DNA of 5,151 nt from an uncultured Bacteroidia bacterium (GTDB taxonomy: Bacteria > Bacteroidota > Bacteroidia > Bacteroidales > CAJPTX01): positions 1 through 5,151 of the forward strand of contig CALHSW010000049.1 in assembly GCA_938038735.1 (NCBI GenBank). Reading direction: 5' to 3'. The notes beneath the pieces are model-generated. The model had not been told where the DNA came from. It saw nothing but the letters and a program-made list of their open reading frames with translations, and made no database searches. How positions within the stretch are numbered: the first letter of the stretch is position 1; the number at the start of each line of letters is the position of its first letter. The position numbers and the translations under genes were made by a program. Below, in pieces: positions 1 to 4,863 of this stretch.

Positions 1-88
1 ACCCCCGGCTATTCAAAGACCGTCCTGCGGACGGAAAACGCAGCGGCTGCGCCGCGCCCCTTTTTTTAATATCTGAGTTTTCAATAGC
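1..88 (-). repeat. Four-hairpin repeat, copy 1 (cut by window edge)
   Basis: This copy is in reverse orientation and only its head is inside the window. The right arm of hairpin 2 (CCCCCGG) is at 2-8. Hairpin 1 is CCGTCC-TGC-GGACGG at 20-34, whose loop reads GCA in the repeat's own orientation. Beyond hairpin 1 its flank differs from the forward copies: it carries an extra small stem (CGCAG-CGG-CTGCG, 39-51), a T-run and a TTCAATAGC end. The same flank is seen only in copy 3, so these two form a subfamily. Confidence 0.75.
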
Positions 89-248
89 ACGAGCTTCCGT
101 ATTTGGGTTCGCCTACCATTTCGCAGCCCGCAGCGACATGGTGTTGCGCATTATTTTGCTGCGGCCATGGTCGCCCAAATCCCCACCGCATCCGCACATA
201 ATAACCGCCACCTCCTCCATGACCTGCCCGCAATGCCCCCAAAATAAC

Positions 249-312
249 CGCATGCATTTTTCGCAAACCATTGCAGCACCGTCCGTAGGACGGTCTCTCA
301 ATTGGGCTGACC
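249..312 (+). repeat. Four-hairpin repeat, copy 2 (internally deleted)
   Basis: The head (GCATGCATTTTTCGCAAACC) is followed by hairpin 1, CCGTCC-GTA-GGACGG at 279-293, and the TCTCTCAAT spacer. Hairpins 2-4 are absent, and the sequence resumes with CTGACC, the tail motif that normally follows hairpin 4. This looks like a clean loss of the central hairpins rather than a random truncation. Confidence 0.7.
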
Positions 313-359
313 TTCCATGCTAATCCATACATTGGATGTACGCACGCAAGGGTCGCCAG

Positions 360-495
360 GGTCAGTCTTTCAGACTGGCTTGCCTTACAGGCAAGAATCC
401 GGGGGTTTGAAAACCCCCGGCTATCCAAAGACCGTCCTACGGACGGAAAACGCACCGGCAGCGCCGCACTTTTTAATATCTGCGATTTCAATAGC
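360..495 (-). repeat. Four-hairpin repeat, copy 3 (complete, reverse)
   Basis: This is a complete copy read on the minus strand. In plus-strand order: hairpin 4 CAGTCT-TTC-AGACTG (363-377), hairpin 3 CTTGCC-TTACA-GGCAAG (379-395), hairpin 2 CCGGGGG/CCCCCGG with loop TTTGAAAA (399-420), and hairpin 1 CCGTCC-TAC-GGACGG (432-446). All stems are perfect. The flank at 447-495 matches the one beyond hairpin 1 in copy 1. Confidence 0.9.
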
Positions 496-519
496 GTAGG
501 CAATCGTGCGTTGCGCAAT

Positions 520-681
520 CTACAGCGGCATAGCGTTGCGCATTTTTTGCTGCGGCCATGGTCGACCATACTCCGGCAATAACCTGCCCACAATGGCCTC
601 TCAATACCCGCATAAACCTACATACTCTCTCAAAAAAACGCATAAATTCTCATCGCAACTGCCGCTCCGTCCGAAAGACGG
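520..681. repeat. Diverged direct copy of 130-293
   Basis: The block from about 520 to 681 resembles 130-293. Both contain GTTGCGCATT (143 and 535), a shared 15-mer CTGCGGCCATGGTCG (159-173 and 550-564), a CCTGCCC-CAATG stretch and then a hairpin 1 copy. The offset is about 390-410 bases. Together with copies 1 and 3 this shows an old duplication of roughly 400 bases inside the repeat field. Confidence 0.55.
639..681 (+). repeat. Four-hairpin repeat, copy 4 (decayed head)
   Basis: Only a degenerate head and hairpin 1 remain. Hairpin 1 is CCGTCC-GAA-AGACGG (667-681), with one C·A mismatch next to the loop. The sequence after 681 no longer resembles the repeat. Confidence 0.5.
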
Positions 682-796
682 AAGCTCACTGCATTATGCG
701 ATGCTCAACAAAGATGCCCATCCGATTGCGCCCTGTAGATACGGTTAAGACTCGCAATACCACAGCCTCCAATCATATTCTAGCCTCTCAAACCCA

Positions 797-910
797 CATA
801 ATTAAGCGCCGCCATTGCAGCCCCGCCCGAAGGACGGTCTCTCAATAGCCGGGGGTTTTCAAACCCCCGGATTCTTGCCTGTAAGGCAAGCCAGTCTGAA
901 AGACTGACCC
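797..910 (+). repeat. Four-hairpin repeat, copy 5 (complete)
   Basis: Hairpin 1 is CCGCCC-GAA-GGACGG (823-837), with one C·A mismatch on this strand that would be a T·G wobble on the other. Hairpin 2 is CCGGGGG/CCCCCGG with loop TTTTCAAA (849-870). Hairpin 3 is CTTGCC-TGTAA-GGCAAG (874-890). Hairpin 4 is CAGTCT-GAA-AGACTG (892-906). The tail is GACCC. The sequence just after it (CGCATGACCCTCCGC) resembles that after copy 10. Confidence 0.9.
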
Positions 911-1040
911 GCATGACCCTCCGCGCATTAGCCCCCCCCACACACGACCATCCTCTCCATACCCTGCGCGCAGAATGCACTCACCTCAGTCCCCGCATAA
1001 AATGACATACAATGCCGCCACCAGCACACCCATAAAAATC

Positions 1041-1100
1041 CGTATGAATTTTTCGCAGCCATTGCAGCCCCGCCCGAAGGACGGTCTCTCAATAGACCCT
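1041..1100 (+). repeat. Four-hairpin repeat, copy 6 (internally deleted)
   Basis: The head and hairpin 1 (CCGCCC-GAA-GGACGG, 1070-1084) run through TCTCTCAATAG and join directly to ACCCT at 1096-1100. In full copies ACCCT comes after hairpin 4. Hairpins 2-4 are therefore missing as one block, as in copy 2. It shares the CCGCCC variant arm with copy 5. Confidence 0.7.
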
Positions 1101-1179
1101 CGCACCCCTTGCATACACCATTACCCCCGCATCCTTGCAAAACCGTCCCCTAACGGTCAACCAATTCTCCACCACAACC

Positions 1180-1297
1180 CGCATGCATTTTTCGCAAACC
1201 GTTGCAGCCCCGTCCGAAGGACGGTCTCTCAATAGCCAGGGGTTTTCAAACCCCCGGATTCTTGCCTGTAAGGCAAGACAGTCTGAAAGACTGACCC
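1180..1297 (+). repeat. Four-hairpin repeat, copy 7 (complete)
   Basis: Hairpin 1 is CCGTCC-GAA-GGACGG (1210-1224). Hairpin 2 is CCAGGGG/CCCCCGG with loop TTTTCAAA (1236-1257), with one C·A mismatch. Hairpin 3 is CTTGCC-TGTAA-GGCAAG (1261-1277). Hairpin 4 is CAGTCT-GAA-AGACTG (1279-1293). Its first 20 bases match the head of copy 2. It is the last copy before the broken hsdR start. Confidence 0.9.
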
Positions 1298-1366
1298 TAG
1301 CACCCCCAGCACGCTCCGCTACCCCGCACGCCCAGCCAAATTCCCGCCGATGAGGGGAATAGCTAG

Positions 1367-1420
1367 CTAGTTGAGAACGATGAAGTTTGGGAGCTCAGCG
1401 ACGGTGCCGTAATATGCCAT
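1367..1420 (-). pseudogene. Remnant of hsdR N-terminus (type I restriction subunit)
   Basis: Fifty-one bases after the hsdS stop, an ATG (1418-1420) opens a frame reading MAYYGTVAELPNFIVLN, then TAG at 1367-1369. From memory, the pattern Y-x-T-x-A-E-x-x-N-F-I-V-L is how many type I restriction (R) subunits begin, and an R subunit just downstream of hsdS is a common gene order. I infer that the rest of hsdR was lost at this point. The stop lies inside a 10-bp palindrome (TAGCTAGCTA, 1360-1369), and the repeat field begins about 60 bases further on. A functional peptide of 17 residues is unlikely. I could not run a homology search, and the peptide is short, so the match could be chance. Confidence 0.45.
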
Positions 1421-1471
1421 GGCTGGCACGTGATTAGGCTGTAGGATCGTGACCACCACTGTTTACGTTCA

Positions 1472-2536
1472 TTACTCAAAGGAGAGCAGCTGCTCGCGGT
1501 AGTACTCGTACTGCCGGCGGCGCAGCGCTATCTCGCGGGGCAGCCCCGCCGTGAGGGAGGTGGTCAGCGCGGTGAACTTATCCAAAATGCGCACGATACG
1601 ATCCTGCTCGGCGAGAGGGGGAAGGGGAAGAGGAAGGGCGTTGAGTATCTTTTGGGTAAGGCTAGGCACGCCCCCTGCAAGATTTAGACCCTCTAGGTGG
1701 AGCGTGGAGAGGTAGTGGTACAGGAACTTAGGGCGTATTATTTCTCTATTTATTTCTGTGTAGAAGATGGTATCCACATTCCAAAATGGGCTGTCCACGT
1801 AAAACAGATTGTTAAGCGACCCTTTACGTGGTATTAGAACCGTTGGCTGGTCGTAGATAGGAGTGTCAACATACGTCATGACTCCGCCCGATCCGTACAC
1901 CGGAATCTTCCCTTGTAAAAGATGCTTATAGTCCTTCCCATTTCTGATTTTCGCCACCTCCCCCAGCGTTTTCCATTCCACGTCTGTTCTCGTTTTATCA
2001 AACGTCAGCAGCCGATCCCTATAGTACTCGTACTGCTTCTGGCGCGCCTCCAGCTCCGCCTCCAGCGCGGTGAACCTATCCAAAATGCGCGCAATCTCCG
2101 CCTGCACATCAAGGGGCGGAACGGGGATGGGTATTTGTATTAATGCGAAGGATGGTAAGTGTTTGGGTATAGCCTCTGTCGTTAAAGAATAAATGAGTTC
2201 TTGTTTATTCTTTAATGTGTAAAACAAGTATTTGTTGTTTACTTGCGTTAGTGGCTTTATGCAGTAGCATACGTCATTAGCCCAGAATTCTTCAGTGATA
2301 AAGTTAACAAATCCTGCAGTGCCATATTTGACAACTGTAATGGTGTTGGCTGCTTGATTGTGCTTTGTATAAAAACCCATAGGAGTTACCCCGCCACTGA
2401 ATACGGGAAACTTTACGCAGGAATTAGTATTGAGTTCTCTCTTGGTCACTCGCTCACCACGCCTTACCTCCGCCACCTCCCCCAGCGTTTTCCATTCCAC
2501 CTTCCGCCCGCGCAGCAAATTGTCAATGTACCCCAT
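1472..2536 (-). CDS. hsdS: Type I restriction-modification specificity subunit HsdS
   Basis: The 354-residue product is the DNA-recognition subunit of a type I restriction-modification complex and would join two HsdM and two HsdR subunits to set the target sequence. It has the standard two-half layout. Target recognition domain 1 spans about 13-143 (VEWKTLGEVAEV start, FPVFSGGVTPMGFY, IPIPVPPLDVQ end). Helical spacer 1 is about 144-185 (ILDRFTALEAELEARQKQYEYY). Target recognition domain 2 is about 186-308 (VEWKTLGEVAKI, IPVYGSGGVMTYVD, LPLPLPPLAEQ). Helical spacer 2 is about 309-354. The length is normal for compact HsdS proteins. ATG at 2534-2536 is the first start after an in-frame TAG at 2555-2557. 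No hsdM lies in the window, and the following hsdR appears broken, so the subunit may serve a methylase elsewhere or act as a donor of recognition domains. The target sequence cannot be predicted from this alone. Confidence 0.93.
   Translation of the reverse strand: MGYIDNLLRGRKVEWKTLGEVAEVRRGERVTKRELNTNSCVKFPVFSGGVTPMGFYTKHNQAANTITVVKYGTAGFVNFITEEFWANDVCYCIKPLTQVNNKYLFYTLKNKQELIYSLTTEAIPKHLPSFALIQIPIPVPPLDVQAEIARILDRFTALEAELEARQKQYEYYRDRLLTFDKTRTDVEWKTLGEVAKIRNGKDYKHLLQGKIPVYGSGGVMTYVDTPIYDQPTVLIPRKGSLNNLFYVDSPFWNVDTIFYTEINREIIRPKFLYHYLSTLHLEGLNLAGGVPSLTQKILNALPLPLPPLAEQDRIVRILDKFTALTTSLTAGLPREIALRRRQYEYYREQLLSFE
1565..1592. repeat. hsdS internal direct repeat B, copy 1
   Basis: This 28-base stretch encodes part of helical spacer 2 (RILDKFTAL region). 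It matches 2063-2090 in helical spacer 1 with one difference (T/C). A further shared 15-mer, TAGTACTCGTACTGC, lies at 1500-1514 and 2022-2036 (QYEYY). Such conserved spacer DNA is where domain swapping between hsdS genes usually happens. Confidence 0.85.
1952..1981. repeat. hsdS internal direct repeat A, copy 1
   Basis: This 30-base stretch encodes VEWKTLGEVA at the start of recognition domain 2. It is identical to 2471-2500 at the start of domain 1. The copies are 519 bases apart in the same orientation, so recombination between them would remove one recognition domain plus a spacer and keep the reading frame (519 = 3 x 173). Confidence 0.92.
2063..2090. repeat. hsdS internal direct repeat B, copy 2
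   Basis: Partner of 1565-1592, with one mismatch in 28 bases. It encodes the ILDRFTAL part of helical spacer 1. Confidence 0.85.
2471..2500. repeat. hsdS internal direct repeat A, copy 2
   Basis: Perfect 30-base partner of 1952-1981, encoding VEWKTLGEVA at the start of recognition domain 1. Confidence 0.92.
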
Positions 2537-2571
2537 GCCCCGATGTCGCCTTACCTATATAGCTACATCTG

Positions 2572-2579
2572 CAAAGGTA
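2572..2579 (-). promoter_or_regulatory. hsdS promoter, -7 element TACCTTTG
   Basis: On the minus strand the sequence reads TACCTTTG, a full match to the Bacteroidota -7 consensus TAnnTTTG, 35 bases before the hsdS ATG. No convincing -33 TTTG is seen, and a small hairpin (CTCTT-GCCG-AAGAG, 2589-2602) occupies that spot. A promoter directly before hsdS means it can be transcribed without an upstream hsdM. Confidence 0.6.
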
Positions 2580-2637
2580 TAATATTTTCTCTTGCCGAAG
2601 AGGGTAACGGCGGGGGCAATATGCGTTCTTTTGTCAC

Positions 2638-2662
2638 GCAAGCCAGTCTGAAAGAGTGACCC
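2638..2662 (+). repeat. Four-hairpin repeat, copy 8 (tail only)
   Basis: This fragment starts in the right arm of hairpin 3 (GCAAG) and keeps hairpin 4, CAGTCT-GAA-AGAGTG (2644-2658), and the GACCC tail. The variant AGAGTG arm leaves one C·G pair mismatched and is shared with copy 10. It lies between the hsdS promoter and the first lipoprotein promoter and forms the left edge of the duplicated lipoprotein cassette. Confidence 0.75.
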
Positions 2663-2751
2663 CAGCAAAAAAAAAACAAACAATAATCAATCCGCAACAT
2701 ACTACAAACAAGAAAAATAGCGTATTTGCGTAAACAATATTACACATGCGC

Positions 2752-2783
2752 TTTTTGATTTTTACAACGTGTTTATACCTTTG
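2752..2783 (+). promoter_or_regulatory. Promoter of first lipoprotein gene
   Basis: The -7 element TACCTTTG (2776-2783) matches the Bacteroidota TAnnTTTG consensus, and TTTTTG at 2752-2757 fits a -33 element 18 bases upstream. Transcription would start near 2788-2792, giving a leader of about 40 bases. The leader has no strong ribosome binding site (AAAGAAAAG before ATG), and its TGAAGTAAAC segment recurs in the second gene's leader. Confidence 0.75.
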
Positions 2784-2827
2784 CGCCGTCTTACAGTGAA
2801 GTAAACGGATTAAAAGGCAAAGAAAAG

Positions 2828-3595
2828 ATGAAGTACGTAAGGTTATTTATATTGATGGCTCTCGCTACCGTCATGGTGGTTGCAGCAACGGGCTGTAGCA
2901 AAGAGGACAAGAGAACGGAAAACACTACCAATAGCAAAGGGGACAAGGGAAAGGAAGAACCGGGCAATGGCAGTGAGGACAATGGCAATGGCAATGAGGA
3001 CAAAGGGAAGGACAAGACTATCAATAGCGATGATCTCATTGGAAAATGGATAAGCTATTCCTCCGATGGAGCCAATGTTTTGACCTTCAAACTACAATTC
3101 AATAAAGATGGCAGCGTAGTGATGTCCTTCTCCAATGGGGAGCCTGAAGAAAAGTTCTCTTGGTCGCTTAAAGCAACCACCCTCACTTTGACCAAGAATG
3201 GGAAAAACGTCTCAGCCACCTTCGATGGTGAAACGATTGTTGTGAATCTCGGAGACGAAGGCTCTGAACTATACATTAAGGAAGGCGATAAGGGACCCGG
3301 TGAAGAAGCCAGCAGAAAGAACCTCATCGGCACCTGGCTAGGCAGCTATCGTGATGAAAATGATAAAGCAAACAAGAAGGTTTCCATAGTCTTTAACGAA
3401 AATGGCAGAGGAAGCGTCAACCTAGAAATTAAATATGATGACGGTCGTGCTCCTGAGAACAAATCAGACCCTTTTACATGGACGCTTACCGGTGTCAAGC
3501 TAGAGCTAAATTTCACAGATGGAAGTTTTGGTGCTACTTGCTACAACGGTAAAAAGGTGCTCGGCTTCAGTGGACTGATATTAATGAAGCAATAA
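2828..3595 (+). CDS. Lipoprotein with two lipocalin-like domains (paralogue A)
   Basis: The 255-residue product has a signal peptide (KYVR, then a hydrophobic run at 6-21) ending in a lipobox VAATGC with the lipidated Cys at 23. The SKEDKR that follows is charged, as in Bacteroidota lipoproteins sent to the cell surface. Residues 24-67 form a low-complexity K/E/G/N linker that includes a 21-bp tandem repeat (GNGSEDN, GNGNEDK; 46-59). Two related beta domains follow, at about 69-152 (LIGKW...F-NKDGS...FSWSL) and 166-255 (LIGTW...FNENGRG...FTWTL). The LIGxW start, an FxxxG strand and an F-W-L strand are what I associate with Bacteroidota lipocalin-like domains. The ligand and role are unknown. 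It has its own promoter and terminator. The second copy of this gene lies about 380 bases downstream on the same strand. Confidence 0.85.
   Translation: MKYVRLFILMALATVMVVAATGCSKEDKRTENTTNSKGDKGKEEPGNGSEDNGNGNEDKGKDKTINSDDLIGKWISYSSDGANVLTFKLQFNKDGSVVMSFSNGEPEEKFSWSLKATTLTLTKNGKNVSATFDGETIVVNLGDEGSELYIKEGDKGPGEEASRKNLIGTWLGSYRDENDKANKKVSIVFNENGRGSVNLEIKYDDGRAPENKSDPFTWTLTGVKLELNFTDGSFGATCYNGKKVLGFSGLILMKQ
2963..3004 (+). repeat. 21-bp tandem repeat in lipoprotein linker
   Basis: Two 21-base units (2963-2983, 2984-3004) differ at two positions and encode GNGSEDN and GNGNEDK in frame. They are absent from the paralogue, whose linker is about 30 residues shorter. Slippage at this site would change linker length without breaking the frame. 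Confidence 0.75.
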
Positions 3596-3606
3596 ACGAT
3601 TCAAAA

Positions 3607-3658
3607 CCCTCCGGTTTGAGGGGAAAAGGGGGGAACGAAATATTCGTTTCCCCCTTTT
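3607..3658 (+). terminator. Double-hairpin terminator after lipoprotein A
   Basis: A first small stem (CCCTC-CGGTTT-GAGGG, 3607-3622) is followed by a 16-bp stem at 3624-3639/3643-3658 with loop ATA and one G·T pair. The left arm starts AAAAGGGG and the right arm ends CCCCTTTT, followed by CTTAT. This is the form of an intrinsic terminator that works in both directions. The same pair of hairpins follows the second lipoprotein gene. Confidence 0.85.
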
Positions 3659-3696
3659 CTTATGCGACTTCCTACCATACCCGTTGGTGCGTCCCC

Positions 3697-3807
3697 CGCA
3701 TAATTTTTCGCAAACCATTGCAGCCCCGTCCGAAGGACGGTCTCTCAATAGCCGGGGGGGCCCCCGGATTCTTGCCCGCCAAGGCAAACAGTCTGAAAGA
3801 CTGACCC
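3697..3807 (+). repeat. Four-hairpin repeat, copy 9 (complete, variant hairpin 2)
   Basis: Hairpin 1 is CCGTCC-GAA-GGACGG (3726-3740). Hairpin 2 has lost its TTTTCAAA loop, leaving CCGGGGG-GG-CCCCCGG (3752-3767). Hairpin 3 is TTGCC/GGCAA with a changed loop (3772-3787). Hairpin 4 is CAGTCT-GAA-AGACTG (3789-3803). It separates the two lipoprotein cassettes. Confidence 0.9.
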
Positions 3808-3897
3808 TAGCAAAAAAACGACAGACAAAAATTAGCCCATAAGACACCATAAACAAATGCAACATGATATTTACGACAACAATAACTTAGATTACCC

Positions 3898-3923
3898 TTT
3901 TTAGAAATATATCCCTACCTTTG
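3898..3923 (+). promoter_or_regulatory. Promoter of second lipoprotein gene
   Basis: TACCTTTG at 3916-3923 matches the TAnnTTTG -7 consensus and is followed by CACCATC, as GCCGTC follows the first gene's promoter. The -33 region is weaker (TTTTTAG, 3898-3904). The 53-base leader shares TGAAGCAAAC with the first gene and ends AAAGGAAAG before ATG, a slightly better purine stretch. Confidence 0.7.
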
Positions 3924-3976
3924 CACCATCTCGCAATGAAGCAAACAATTGGTAACGCTAAAACGACAAAGGAAAG

Positions 3977-4645
3977 ATGAAGTACAGAAGGATGTTTGTA
4001 TTGATGGCGCTCTCTGCCGTCATGGTGGTTGCAGCAACAGGCTGTAAAAAAGAGGACAAGGGAAAGGAAGAGACTGCCAGCACCGATGCCATCACTGGCA
4101 AATGGATAAACTATTACTCTATACTAGATGAAGTTATTACCCACACACTACAGTTCAACAGAGATGGCAGCGGGGTAGAGTCAACCACCCAAGGAGACCC
4201 TGATGAATCTTTCTTTTGGAAGCTTGAAGGCTCCGACTTAAGTCTGGCTCTAAAGGGGGAAAACATTTCCGCCACCTTCGATGGCGAAACGATAATTGTG
4301 AAATTCACCCGCCACTGCAGACTATACATAAAGGAAGGCGATAAGGGACCCGGTGAAGAGGCCAGCCGAAAGAACCTCATTGGCACCTGGAGAGGCAGCA
4401 TTCGTGATGATGGTAGAGGTGAAACCTATACGGATACCTACGTCTTTAGCGAGGATGGAAACGGAACGTACACAAAAGAAACTACATATAAAGACGGCAA
4501 ACCTGCCAAGAAGGAGTCAGGCGCTTTTACATGGACGATTACCGGTGTCAAGCTAGAGCTAAGATACCCGAGAAACCTTATTGACGTTACTTGCTACAAC
4601 GGCAAAAAGGTGTTGTGCTTTGAATCGGTAATGACGAAACAATAA
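3977..4645 (+). CDS. Lipoprotein with two lipocalin-like domains (paralogue B)
   Basis: The 222-residue product is a close paralogue of the upstream gene. The signal peptide (KYRR, hydrophobic 6-21) ends in the identical lipobox VAATGC with Cys at 23, followed by KKEDKGKEE, again a charged surface-export type start. The linker is short (24-37). Domain 1 is about 38-119 (ITGKW...LQFNRDGSG...FFWKL) and domain 2 about 134-222 (LIGTW...YVFSEDGNG...FTWTI). Identity with paralogue A is uneven. The signal peptide, the ATFDGETI strand, the inter-domain IKEGDKGPGEEASRKNLI and the C-terminal TGVKLEL and CYNGKKVL are nearly unchanged, while the strands between them differ widely. Cys 114, 206 and 214 are in the mature protein; 206 is shared with A. 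Function unknown. It has its own promoter and terminator. Confidence 0.85.
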   Translation: MKYRRMFVLMALSAVMVVAATGCKKEDKGKEETASTDAITGKWINYYSILDEVITHTLQFNRDGSGVESTTQGDPDESFFWKLEGSDLSLALKGENISATFDGETIIVKFTRHCRLYIKEGDKGPGEEASRKNLIGTWRGSIRDDGRGETYTDTYVFSEDGNGTYTKETTYKDGKPAKKESGAFTWTITGVKLELRYPRNLIDVTCYNGKKVLCFESVMTKQ

Positions 4646-4656
4646 ACGATTCGCAA

Positions 4657-4709
4657 CCCTCCGGTTTGAGGGAAAAAGGGGTGAAACGAAATATCGTTTC
4701 ACCCCTTTT
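4657..4709 (+). terminator. Double-hairpin terminator after lipoprotein B
   Basis: This repeats the arrangement after paralogue A. A small stem CCCTC/GAGGG (4657-4672) is followed by a perfect 16-bp stem at 4674-4689/4694-4709 with loop AATA, and then CTTAT. The middle of the stem differs from the first terminator, but pairing is kept, including a T-A pair where the first has G·T-rich sequence. That argues the fold is functional. Confidence 0.88.
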
Positions 4710-4749
4710 CTTATGCGAATTCCTACCATATCAAAAAGCCGCAACTCCC

Positions 4750-4863
4750 TAAATTTTTCGCAAACCATTGCCGCCCCGTCCGAAGGACGGTCTTTGAATA
4801 GCCGGGGGTTTTCAAACCCCCGGATTCTTGCCCGCCAGGGCAACCAGTCTGAAAGAGTGACCC
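4750..4863 (+). repeat. Four-hairpin repeat, copy 10 (complete)
   Basis: Hairpin 1 is CCGTCC-GAA-GGACGG (4776-4790). Hairpin 2 is CCGGGGG/CCCCCGG with loop TTTTCAAA (4802-4823). Hairpin 3 is shifted to TTGCCC-GCCA-GGGCAA (4828-4843), so both arms changed together. Hairpin 4 is CAGTCT-GAA-AGAGTG (4845-4859), with the same mismatch as copy 8. The tail is GACCC. Confidence 0.9.

Larger units (their letters stand above)
1..1300. other. Gene-free repeat field
   Basis: I see no credible gene in this 1.3-kb stretch. It contains seven whole, partial or decayed copies of the four-hairpin repeat (listed separately), in both orientations, separated by GC-rich C-biased spacer. Open frames here translate the repeat itself: peptides such as GRSLNSRGFSNPRILACK recur in several frames wherever a copy occurs, and none has a recognisable domain or a TAnnTTTG promoter in front. 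Positions 1-300 and 413-690 are diverged direct copies of each other. Confidence 0.75.

Noticed and set aside
81..593. A 170-residue open frame on the minus strand
   Set aside because: It is a translation of two repeat copies and their spacer. The GRSLDSRGFSNPRILACK-type segment recurs in other frames wherever a copy lies, composition is unlike a protein, and no promoter or start signal is visible.
799..910. Repeat copies as intrinsic terminators
   Set aside because: The hairpins lack a following T-run, and the two lipoprotein genes already have strong terminators in front of the repeat copies.
360..1297. CRISPR array
   Set aside because: Repeats recur at irregular distances, in both orientations and with different lengths. 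There are no uniform spacers and no cas gene.
1922..2143. Plus-strand frames within hsdS (1922-2143, 2354-2659)
   Set aside because: They are shadows of the well-supported hsdS gene on the other strand. Their peptides restate the hsdS internal repeats.
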